64,000 nt of DNA from Xanthostigma xanthostigma (Eukaryota > Arthropoda > Insecta > Raphidioptera > Raphidiidae): contig OY754469.1 of the NCBI GenBank assembly GCA_963575645.1, positions 50,674,753-50,738,752 of the forward strand, in the 5' to 3' direction. The first letter of the stretch is position 1. Each line of letters starts with the position of its first letter. Under the pieces are notes generated by a model that made no database searches, was not told where the DNA came from, and saw nothing but the letters and a program-made list of their open reading frames with translations. The position numbers were made by a program, and so were the translations under genes. Positions 11,569 through 21,272 of this stretch are shown piece after piece.

Positions 11569-11804
11569 AGGCTCTACTACACACGTGGCCAGCACCGCCA
11601 CTCAAATAAGTGCCTATCATCGCCGCGATGATTGCCTAGCCCTCCACACAATCGTGCCGGTCCGATTTTGTGTACCGTACCGTACCGTAATCAATCGATT
11701 ACTGCCGATTACAGGCGATTATGTCCACGCACCGACGAATATGCCCTCTACACAATCGTGAGTGCCTGTAAGTGGCGGTGCTGGCCACTTGTGTAGTGGA
11801 GGCA
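11569..11804. mobile_element. PIF/Harbinger-type MITE, 236 bp
   Basis: The 34-bp terminal inverted repeats match at about 30 positions: the left begins AGGCTCTACTACACACGTGG and the right arm, read inward, begins TGCCTCCACTACACAAGTGG. Both then share GCCAGCACCGCCACT. The element is flanked by a 3-bp direct repeat TTA (11566-11568 and 11805-11807), which fits the TWA target duplication of the PIF/Harbinger superfamily. The interior carries a repeated 'cacacaatcgtg' or 'tacacaatcgtg' word and no coding sequence. Confidence 0.8.
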
Positions 11805-11807
11805 TTA

Positions 11808-13603
11808 CACGTAATCTGATGCATTTTTTATTGGACGAAATCAACAAGAAAAAGTATATATAATTGAAAAATTCTATAGCGATAACACGCAAGTGGACAT
11901 TTGATGGCACTGAACACTAATTGTGCAAGTAAAGCTTGCACTTTATCGTTTTTTTTAATCAACCGCGGTGCTCTTAATTATTGTTTAAACGTATTTAATT
12001 CACCAACTTTCATTTCAAATATCGAGAATGTAGACAAAGAGAAGAATAGATTATTTTTTGAATTGTGTTGGTTTGTAGTTAACGGATTTATAATGTTAAA
12101 TATAAGATGAAATTTTTTTAAAAGTGTATCGTTATTTTTTATTGCTCATTAAAGAATATTAGATTTTGTTTGGACACTCTTGCACAGCACCAGCCCCTGC
12201 TGTTATTATTTTAATGAAAAACGATGAGAATGTATTTTAGGGTGACGGTGCACATTGCTTTGCGACCATTTAAATGGCATTGTGGAGAATTTGTAAACCG
12301 CATATGGTGCAGGAACATGAGTATTAATGAAACATTGTAACATTTTTAAAAAATTTTTATAAAACATAGTATCTAGGTGTGTAGATGAATCTATATCAAT
12401 TATTATGCTGAATGCTTGACCTTAAAATATTTTAACGTGTACTCGTCGCTCCTATTAATTTATTTATTTATAAGAAGATAAATGCATAACAGAACGATAA
12501 AATTGAATTTTTTTTTCCTTGTAATGAAATTACAAGAAAAAAATATTTAATGAAAATTTTTATTTTTGCGCATGCCATTGTGTCGATGTGTCGTTGAACA
12601 GGTATTCCAAAATGCAGTAAAAGCTCTTAAGTGGATATTTCTCGAGATATGAGCTTGTAGTCGTTAATAATGCCCCCCCCCTCACTTTAACTTTCCAACC
12701 GACTGACTAAAAAATCAGATTAGAATAGCACTTCATAAATACTTTCAACGACAATTATTTTGAACAAGGTATGTTAGCAAGTTTTTTTAGATTGATAGCC
12801 ACAATATCCTGCAGTTTTCAGTAGCGGCTATAATGATGAAAGAATACTCTACAGATTACAGAACGCCCTAAGTTGATGCGTGTATGAAACGTGCTTGACT
12901 GGTTTGTTTTTATCTTAAATTTAGCGTGGTTAAATTGAATTCCACTTTGAATACCTACATTTTTCTAATATTGATATTTAGCAATTTTTTCATTATTTTA
13001 CTTTTGAATGCCAAGTTTTGTCAAAAAGAAAAAAAACGGGTGAGTTTCCAGCATTTTGGAAGACCCCGATTATCAATAACACTACGGATTGAAGAGTTGT
13101 TAATAGGTACCTATAATATCATATTTGTTCAAATTGTGTGTTTAATAATTATTGTTGAAGTAGGTTATCACGTGTGCTTATCAAGAATTGAATCAATATT
13201 GACGCAGTTGTATATCCAATACTAGTATTATAGGATTTTATCTTTTTTTTTCAATTTTATTTTATCCGCCTTTGTTAAACGGACAATAACACTTTTTTTA
13301 TGTAGAAATCCTCAATATTCTGTTGACTTCCGGTGTTTTCATTCTAAATATTGGTTTATCGATAAAACAAAATTTTATTGGAATAACTTTATATATGCAA
13401 CACCGCTCTCCACACTGTTTCAACTACAAAACAGTTTCTTTACGGTCTATTCAGATAATATATAATATATATTGCAGCTTTTTTGTTTCTGAAAGTCATT
13501 GATATAAATTCTTGTCTTCTATACCGTTGTATTTTAAGTTTGATTGAGTAAAGAGAAATTGCAAGTTAGAATTTAATCGAAATAATTATTTATCAATAGT
13601 ATC
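11808..13603. other. Unannotated AT-rich DNA
   Basis: A poly-C tract (12673-12681) and short frames only. The frame at 12926-13225 is hydrophobic and AT-driven, with no family resemblance. Confidence 0.5.
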
Positions 13604-13930
13604 TAAAGGTCGCTGCACACGTGACTGGCCATAGTTTCTCTGCCAGATTTGGCTGCTAGGTTTCAAGCGTGCTGTGGCGCTAGTTTTGGCGATGGCCTTT
13701 ATGTGTACGCTTCACACGATGTGTGTATTGAAGCATGCTTTGTAAATGAGTTTGATACGTGCGCAGTGGTAGTTCGAATGTTAACAAAAGCTGGCGTTTG
13801 TTGTCTCTGAAAAGAACACCCACTATGATGACGTGTTTGTTTGCCCATTGTCGCTTCCTGATTGGTTCTTGCTCAAAACAAGCACGAAAACTAAATCATT
13901 TTGAAATCCATTTTGTTACCATGCGTGTGA
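13604..13930 (+). mobile_element. GCTGCACACG-ended DNA element, copy 1 (partial)
   Basis: It begins 'aggtcgctgcacacgtgac' and then shares an ordered series of words with the copy at 31637-32039: 'cgcttcacacga', 'aacaaaag', 'tattgtctctga' or 'tgttgtctctga', 'gaacac', 'tgtttgtttg' and 'gcttcctgattggt'. The right terminus is not recognisable, so the copy is truncated or decayed. The end sequence and element size suggest a cut-and-paste DNA transposon derivative (hAT-like is possible). No target duplication was found. Confidence 0.65.
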
Positions 13931-13955
13931 AAGAGAGAGAGAGAGAGAGAGAGAC
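13931..13955. repeat. (GA)n microsatellite
   Basis: An AG dinucleotide run at the right edge of the GCTGCACACG-ended copy. Confidence 0.95.
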
Positions 13956-14044
13956 AGAGAACTTGATGGTGGGGCCTTATATCGGAATGATTTGTTTTTT
14001 TATTTTATCAGTTTTTATCAGTGGTCTGCGGTAGTAATTGTTTT

Positions 14045-14115
14045 TCATTACAGCACTAGTGAGAATGCGATATGGGTCTATGGCAGCTATTTTGTAGGGT
14101 ATATAGTGCAAAAAA
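14045..14115 (+). repeat. Dispersed repeat, decayed copy
   Basis: It shares 'gcactagtg.gaa', 'atgggtc', 'ggcagctattt' and 'agtgcaaaaa' in order with 46861-46980 and 59636-59755. Confidence 0.5.
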
Positions 14116-15560
14116 GATCAAACCATAACAAGTCATGCTATGATTGTGCGTAGATTGCCAGTTGACATATTCCGGGCTGGAATAATAGCTTGCGTTCCTT
14201 CAGTTCATTTGTAAACACGTCAACAGGCACTATTTCTGCCAAAATAATGAAAATACACATTTAAAAAAAGAGAACAATTAATTTAAGAAAACAACGAAAC
14301 TCGCACATGCAGCAGCGAACGGGGTCTGAATAATTAAACAGCACTTTTACTACAATGAACAAGATAATCAATAAACAGAGATGTTATAAATGAATAATTA
14401 ATAAAGTATAAGACAGTAAAAGTTGTTTTACTTGGTAGGCAGGTAGTATTCCATTATGTAGTTCGTTTTGAACTTGACCTCTTCCTCTCTATCGCATTGA
14501 GTTTTTGTTAAAATGTTAAAATTGTTATAATAATACGGCGTCGGAGCACAAATCGGATCGGATCAGCTCAGATCAGGAGAAATACGTATTTCTTAGACGA
14601 AGGATACCATATTATTTAACATGTGATGCCATTGAAGTACCGTATACCGTTGTTACATAATGAATGTCTATATTCATTAATATTATTGAACAGAACAGAA
14701 TAATAATAATAATTCGTCGAGGTAACCGTGTCCACTCGACCATTAAGAAGTAACAATTTACAACTATACTCATTAACTGTAATACGTATCGATTGCCATT
14801 CACAGTCAATGTGAAAACAATCAACTATTAATGTTATCGATGGTCACCATTAATATCTAACTAGTATATTATACCTATATTATGCACTATGTTGGTAGGT
14901 ACCCGTGATTGATTGGTATGAGATCTGATAATTCCTGGAGAATGTTAGGTTGAGCGCATCTGTTGTAGAGTATAGTGGTGGGTTTGAGTTACGACAAATA
15001 AAAACTAAATTAAAAATTTCAAAAACCTCCGATGCATAAAAGCGTAAAGAGTAAGAAATTGTGAGTTTCTATATAATATATCCGGCCGACGCTCTGACTT
15101 TTTCTTCGTTTGGATGAAATATCTAATTCACAAATGCGTCTGCAGGGATCTCTGAGACATTGGTATTTTTGTCTTTTTACAGTGAGACAACTTTAACTAA
15201 AATTATAGTGGAAATTGCTTAATTATTTCTTACCTAAGATTGACTTTTTTTCCTCGGAGCTGAATATTTAAAAACGACAGAATTGATTTCCATCAAAACA
15301 TCTCACAAATATAAGCACATATAGATTGGCAAACAATCAAAGGTTTCAGACTCACATAGCGCCGAAGGGAGGTTAAAAACAAGTAAATTTTTCATTGTAA
15401 CAGCTATTTCAATTATATTATGGTTAAACCGCCGTCTGGATATATTACAAAATTTGTTTCAGGAAGAACATCTAAAAGTAGGTGTTACGTTCTCGTAAAT
15501 ACAACGTACTAAAGGCGAATTAATAAATTATTTAACTGGTTTTCTAAATAACCGTGCGTC
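14116..15560. other. Unannotated AT-rich DNA
   Basis: No gene. A 'ggatcggatcagctcagatcagg' cluster of GATC words (14553-14576) is the only local regularity. Confidence 0.5.
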
Positions 15561-15576
15561 GTATTGATTTTCAATA

Positions 15577-15647
15577 CACTACTTATATTGTGATAAACAC
15601 GAAAGAGTCTTGTACGCTTGCTCGTGTTTATCACATAATATGTAGTG
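15577..15647. ncRNA. Pre-miRNA-like hairpin (candidate)
   Basis: The arms 15577-15602 and 15622-15647 pair at 23 of 26 positions (mismatches at arm positions 7, 11 and 12) around a 19-nt loop, giving a 71-nt hairpin. Size, small internal bulges and a loop below 20 nt fit a microRNA precursor. I do not recognise the arm sequence (it includes 'gtgataaacacga') as any insect microRNA. A second small palindrome, GTATTGATTTTCAATAC (15561-15577), abuts it. The alternative is a tiny MITE, although no flanking duplication is visible. Confidence 0.35.
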
Positions 15648-17123
15648 CAGGGTGCCGCTCGACGTTAGAAAGTTTTGGGCTGGAGAATTGAAATTGTTTC
15701 TCAAGTTAATGTCAATTTTTCCAGAAACCTTATCTTACTAATACTGCGGGTTGCACAAAGTATAGTCAAAAAATCGGATTTGACAATGACCTTAGATTGT
15801 GATCACACATATTTATCTATAAGAAAAGCATAGCAGAATTTTAAATAGATCCTGCTCGAAAAATAATTGATCCAATTGAATAATTGATAATAATTTTCCT
15901 ACGCATTTTGATTTTTGGTCATTTGTTCACTCTAATGTTTTAGACTCTAGATGGCAGGGAGTTTCCCAACGATATTACCGAAAATTCGGTTTATGGGGGG
16001 TGTGAGATTCAACCGTATATTCATGAATAATGTTGGATTATTGACAGTTAAGCTCAAAGTTACATCAATAAATTGTAAAATATGATCAATATTTTACAGT
16101 ATTGCCTATAGATACCTAATTAATTATGACCTTTCAGTCCAGACAGTGTACATAAGATACGTTATGTTTCCAAGACCAACCGCTAGTTTAATTGTCAATT
16201 AACACACGCGTTGTTCTAAAATTAAAGACAATTAAACAGTTTAATTAGTGGGTTTTCTTTTTTACTTTCTCTTTTTAATCATCACTCATCAGACTTGTTT
16301 TTATTTAACTTTTGTCATTGTTGAAACATTGTGGGTATAATAATGAAAACTTATTCGAACACAATATTCTTTTCAAAATTATGTTAAAACACGTCACGCG
16401 TTTTCATGCATAGCTCGGCGGATGGATCATGTGCTAAAATATAATAATGACCTTTGCTTCGATGAATATAAAGAATAATGCTTCAATTGTTTTGACATTC
16501 TTTTGTTGTATAAATTAATTATTTTTAGAAAGAGCAAATTTATTTGGTATAATTCATAGTACCTACCTACTATCACTGTTGTTAATATAAATACAGGTTC
16601 GTAATTTTCGAATAGAAAGAGAGTGTTTGATAAAAATACAAGATAATAATAATGTAGTTTATTCACTTTGAAAAAGAGTAGTAGTACCTAGTAGTAAGAC
16701 AACTGTGTTTGATTACTTAAAAAAAAATAAACAATTTCTTAACCACTGCAAGTTTATCATCTGAAGAACCTGCATTATATGTTTCCAATTATAGAAACAT
16801 AGCTTTCGAAAAGTACAATGTACATTTAATAATAAGATTGTTGTTTTTTCTTATTTATTCAGATCGTTGAGTTTCTGAATTTATTTGTAGTTTTTTTTTT
16901 TGCTTATATGGCACACCTCTTCCCAAATTGTTAAATTTTCAGTATGAGTTATACTGTCAGAACGCAAAAAAAAAAATAATTGCAAATCCAGATTAATGAT
17001 AATTGCAAATAATGGATAATTCTGTACAATCCGTGTAAATGTCATCAAGTAGTGTTGAGCACTATACCGAATGCTATTGAGATACAATATTATAAAATGT
17101 TTGGTAAAAATTCGTTTTTACAG
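15648..17123. other. Unannotated AT-rich DNA
   Basis: Nothing is delimited. The minus-strand frames at 16427-16666 and 16881-17087 are low-complexity. Confidence 0.5.
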
Positions 17124-17225
17124 GAAACTTAAAATATCATGCGGCGGCAATGTGTTGCGGTGTGAACTTACTGTGTCCTTGCGTCCGCGATCGATTTGTT
17201 GTTGCCTGCTGGCCATCCGGCCAAG
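17124..17225 (+). other. Candidate spliced exon, 102 nt
   Basis: A 'cgtttttacag' acceptor ends at 17123 and a near-consensus donor, CCAAG|GTGAGT, follows 17225. The enclosed 102 nt are visibly GC-richer than the flanks, and two of the three frames are open throughout. One contains an ATG (17150) and reads Met-Cys-Cys-Gly-Val onward, leaving phase 1 at the donor. I recognise no protein domain in either frame. It may be an internal coding exon, a 5'-UTR exon or an exon of a long non-coding RNA. Strong splice words also occur by chance in AT-rich DNA, so the call rests on the combination of both sites, the GC shift and the open frames. Confidence 0.35.
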
Positions 17226-17399
17226 GTGAGTCGCGTGCAAAAAATTGGCGAATTTCTTACTCGCGCTTCATACACAGCTCTCCCTAGAGCGTTTATATTA
17301 TAGTCGAATCTGTAAAGAGTTTCTTATTTGCCTGTTAGTTTGTAAAGTGCGTTTATCGGTCCATACGTCATAGATTAAATAGAACGTTAAAAATTTAAA

Positions 17400-17720
17400 G
17401 CTTTAAAACACTTTACTAATCTTCCTTCTGCATTGTGGCCCAGGCGTAGCGAAGGGTTTTAAACAGTTCATAACTTTTTTTTGGCAGCACAACGAACGGC
17501 GGTGTCAGCCTGTTTATTTTCGGGAATACTGACGTGCGATGGGACCCAGGGTAATTCACTGAAATGCCGAATAGATGGGCGCATGTTCGAAGTAAAATGC
17601 CAATATAAATCGACACACTTTGCTCGATTTTCGCGGAATGTGTAGACCGTGCGTCCTTTGTAAAAAAATTGGAACAAATAATCTGCACAATTAGAAGAAT
17701 CAAAGTAGAGGCAGGAGTCT
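17400..17720 (-). pseudogene. Fossil LINE RNase H domain
   Basis: The minus strand encodes WVPSHVSIPENKQADTA (in the frame 17677-17468), a clear match to the C-terminal RNase H motif of insect non-LTR retrotransposons (typical form WVPSHVGIPGNExAD.AA). The histidine and the D of the ADxA core are present. Just upstream, a different frame reads KDARSTHSAKIEQS, resembling the STHP..Q stretch that precedes the motif in the same domain, so a frameshift lies between them, near 17560-17620. The frame closes with a TGA after a lysine run. The protein is broken and most of the element is missing. The clade (I, Loa, R1 or Jockey type) cannot be fixed from this piece. Confidence 0.75.
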
Positions 17721-17870
17721 CACGCAGCTCTATGTAGGCTGTTTGAAACGCGCCACGTACGGTAAAGAATCTGATAGGGCGTTGGGTTGTGACGTGCGTA
17801 TTTTTCTTTTCCAGTCAATAGATTTTTGTGCTTAGGTACGTGGAGTTTTAAATCTACATACACGCTTATA

Positions 17871-18371
17871 CAGTGCGTTCACCGAAAGTGGTAACAGTGA
17901 ATACTTCGAGTATCTTACTAGATACAAAAAGAGTTCAAATAGTTTTTTTTGTTTAATTTGGAGATTTAGGTCCTACAAAAACTGCTGAGGTATGCACTTT
18001 TGTACTTCAAACTCAACCGGAAGTGTACATGCATTTTTTTTTTTTCAAATGCGGCAACATTATATTTTTCATTATTTTTCATAGCGCTCTATTTCACGTT
18101 TTTTTCGAATATTTTCTTATGTAACCGTAATAAAATTTTATATGAATTTACAGAGAAAAAATGGAGATTTCAAAAATGAAAAAAAAAATATATATGATGC
18201 CATTTAAAAACAGTGCATGTACACTTCCTGTTGAGTTTGAAATAAAAAAAAAAATACCTCAGTAATTTCCGATAGTAAATCTCGAGTTGATCAAGAAACT
18301 ATTGAAGCTTTTTTTTGTATCTAGTAGAATACACGAATTATTCACTGTTACCACTTTTGGTGAACGCACTG
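17871..18371. mobile_element. Tc1/mariner-type MITE, 501 bp
   Basis: Both ends begin CAGTGCGTTCACC and continue as inverted repeats for roughly 150 bp ('agtggtaacagtgaata', 'ctagatacaaaaa', 'ttcaaactcaac.ggaagtg'). TA lies on each side (17869-17870 and 18372-18373), as expected for the Tc1/mariner superfamily. The short centre (about 18030-18200) is AT-rich and non-coding. A degraded relative, itself interrupted, lies at 7395. Confidence 0.85.
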
Positions 18372-19150
18372 TAGAGCAGAACTATATTGCCAAACTCGAG
18401 AGGCTAGCACAGTTTTTTTTTCATTTCTTACGTTCACTTTAAAGCCCGTGTTACCATTGCTGAAGTATTCTTTTTGAAATGAAATTTCTTTAGGCGCTAT
18501 AGGTAGCGATTATTTCTATTGAATATAAAGAAAAACGTGACGAAAATAGTGGTGACAGGAATAGGAATCGATGGCTATTGGCTGCCGAGAAGTGACGATG
18601 GAGAAGTTAAAAATACAGGACGGGTAAATGTTGAAAATACACGGGTTCTATTGTGTTGCTTATAAAGTTTGTAAATAGTAGATTTGCAGTCAAATCGTAG
18701 TGTTTGTCTGGTTTTAAGTCGGCTTAACAGACCGCTGTAGATAGATTGGTGGTGCGCGAGCGATAGTTTGATATATACTATCATGGACGGGGGCGGTGGT
18801 GGTCGGTCACGGATGATTCTGGTTCTCTCCCGATCGACGCAGTTTTTTACTGTCTGATATACATGGAATCTGTTCTCGCGCACTGTTTCCCGTTTCTCAT
18901 TTCATACACGAGAACAGTAAAACACGTTCAGCGATTTTATGTCGGACAAGAGATATGGTCTCGTTTAGTTTTCTGTTCGACATGCATCCAAATACGGTAC
19001 ACACACACACACACACGATGTGTATACCTCGCCATGCGTACCAGTGGCGTCCCAATCAAAATGTCAGTTTATTGACTGCTCTACGACTCTAATGTGACGA
19101 GGTGGTTTATGTTTCAGAAGAAAACTGTTCGTTGATGCCTCAGATAAAAA
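18372..19150. other. Unannotated DNA with an (AC)n tract
   Basis: An AC dinucleotide run at about 18998-19017. The flanking frames (18575-18883 minus and 18863-19075 plus) have no recognisable motif. Confidence 0.55.
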
Positions 19151-19154
19151 AGAC

Positions 19155-19320
19155 GGGTTGCACTCCAGGAGTGCCAGCAGAAGTGAAAACTTGAATATTA
19201 CCTCTACTCTCCATCCGTCTTACGAATTTTCGATCAGGTCACGTGTCCTGACGCGAGTTTTAACAATTTTTACCCATTACAAAAAAAGTGTACAACGCCG
19301 CTAAAGAAGTTTTCACTTCA
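19155..19320 (-). mobile_element. Helentron/HINE-like element, family 2, copy B
   Basis: Reverse-complement relative of 7563-7833, internally shorter (about 166 against 271 bp). The hairpin GCACTCC-A-GGAGTGC (19160-19174), the subterminal AAGTGAAAACTT (19181-19192) and its partner AAGTTTTCACTT (19307-19318) are all intact. The two copies agree in both subterminal repeats and differ at the hairpin loop base. Confidence 0.65.
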
Positions 19321-20390
19321 ATAAATGAAAGGGATAATATATATCTTATAAGATCTCGGTGAAAATAGTAAATGAACATTGAATGATGTAATATTGATAA
19401 AGCATGGATTAATAGAAATAACACACACATAGAAGCCAATTGTAATTTATAGATATTTAGAAAAAAAACAGCGCTTATTGTCTCTTGTACTAGATGTTGT
19501 CGTCACATTATATTAATTAATGTAGTGAATGCTAGGTCCATTTAAATTTTACGTCTTTGGTTGATGCTGTTTTCGTGGTGATTGTGATAGTGACATTGCT
19601 TCCAAATCCAGTAAAAATGCCAGGACTAGATCTCAGCGCTTTTTTAAAGCTTTTTATTAACTTTACTTGTTAGGGAGTTAATTGTCAGTTAGGGTAAAAT
19701 CTTATAATCCAATTTTGATGCTCTTCTATATGATACCCGATACATTTTGCACACGTGAATCTAATTTTAATAACCAGTTCTTCCGTAACTATCCCGCCAT
19801 TTCCACTATAAAAATCCCGTTTTTAACGCCATGCAAAATACAATAAGAAAGCTCCTTCAAAAAACTGATATATCAATAAAAATATCGAATTGTGATATGC
19901 AGAGAATTTGTTACAATGACTCCGATAACTTATAACCAAACCTGGCCCGAACCAATGGGGCTTATGTATAAATAGTTGTACCGCCTGACATTTTTATTGG
20001 AATATCGTTGCACGTAACTTACAAACATAGATTTACTTTCGACAGAATTTCCAGAAATTGAATGAGATTTTTTTATATGTACTTCATAGATGCTGTCGCG
20101 AAGTCTTATCAGTTTCCTAGGCTCATGGAGGTAAAACATTTTATTTGTTCAAACGCGAAAATATTTTATATACCTATCATACATATTTGTGTTATTTATA
20201 CACATATACGTAATCTTTGCGAACTGACATATTATTTTCATTGTTCTTATAATTTTAAATTGAATATTGCAGTAGAATATCGATTATACGTATCCAGATT
20301 TTACTTCCAATCTTTGAAATATTATTTTCGGTTCATTTTTCTAGCGGCACAAACTGAAAATATGGGAATATTTTCGTATAAAAACGTTAA
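19321..20390. other. Unannotated AT-rich DNA
   Basis: No gene or delimited repeat seen. Confidence 0.5.
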
Positions 20391-20507
20391 GACACTAAAA
20401 AGCGAAAAATTATAAAATTCTAATGAAAGTACATAGGTACACAAAAAGCTAAAGTAATTATATTGGCACAGACCTCAAAATTTTATTATTTTACATTTTT
20501 GAGTGAC
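20391..20507. repeat. Small inverted repeat related to 9269-9349
   Basis: The left 'gacactaaaaagcgaaaaat' and right 'ttttacatttttgagtgac' ends are imperfect reverse complements (about 24 of 30). The right arm read inward gives the 'aaaattttgaggtc' word also present at 9295-9307. Confidence 0.45.
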
Positions 20508-21198
20508 TTTTTAAAGAGATACAATTTTTTTAGTTTTTTTTGTCATAAACAAATTCAATTAATTACAATACTATACCTATTCACAGTTTTTATTTAAAGA
20601 CAATTTATAATTTCACACGACGATCTTTAAATATTTTGCATTATAATATGAGATTTGGTGTAGGTATACCTAATCCAGGTGAATTTAAAAACGATTACGG
20701 CAAAGCGTCGAGCTCAACCACAGTCTCTACTCTCTGGGGTTGTTCGCCGACTGCCGCGTCCCACATTCAGTTCGTCGTATGTTTGCATATAATATACATC
20801 ATTCAGTGCGTCCACAAAGCAAACTCGCTGATGTAGATTTTTTGATAATTTTTCTAATTCTTTATAGATAGATTTTTATCAACATCTCCCAGTTTTCTAA
20901 GATCGGCAAGGTGTATGTACAAAATCGACTGGACAAGCGTACACAGTATAAACGTTTTTTTTTTCGACAGAATTTAAATTTTAATAGAATTTTAAAACGC
21001 CTAATTGATCATCGCATAGATGCAGGGGTTATCCGATTGCTAATTTTTTGTTTCTATGAAAACGTGCCTATATAGTATATACGGACGTCATACAAAGGCT
21101 TGAATGAATGTAATTCACCATTGTACATATTATTTTGAAATCGAAATAATCTCTTAAAAGAATGAGATTTTCTCCAGAGGGACGCGAAAGTCTTTATT
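20508..21198. other. Unannotated DNA with a GC-richer patch
   Basis: The patch 20695-20785 is GC-richer and contains an insect initiator-like TTCAGTTCG (20767-20774), but there is no downstream promoter element at the expected distance. I do not call a promoter. Confidence 0.4.
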
Positions 21199-21272
21199 TA
21201 AAATAAAATTATCGACCAATTTTTCACACAAATATATTAACAAAAAATTATAATTAATACATTTATTGAAGA
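21199..21272 (+). repeat. Fragment of the long-TIR MITE at 63417
   Basis: It starts with 'aaataaaattatcgaccaat', continues 'acaaatatattaacaaaaaa', and ends 'tttattgaag', matching the left arm fused to the right end of 63417-63807. An internally deleted copy is likely. Confidence 0.7.

Noticed and set aside
20767..20774. Core promoter at TTCAGTTCG
   Set aside because: Initiator-like word only. No TATA box or downstream element at the proper spacing.
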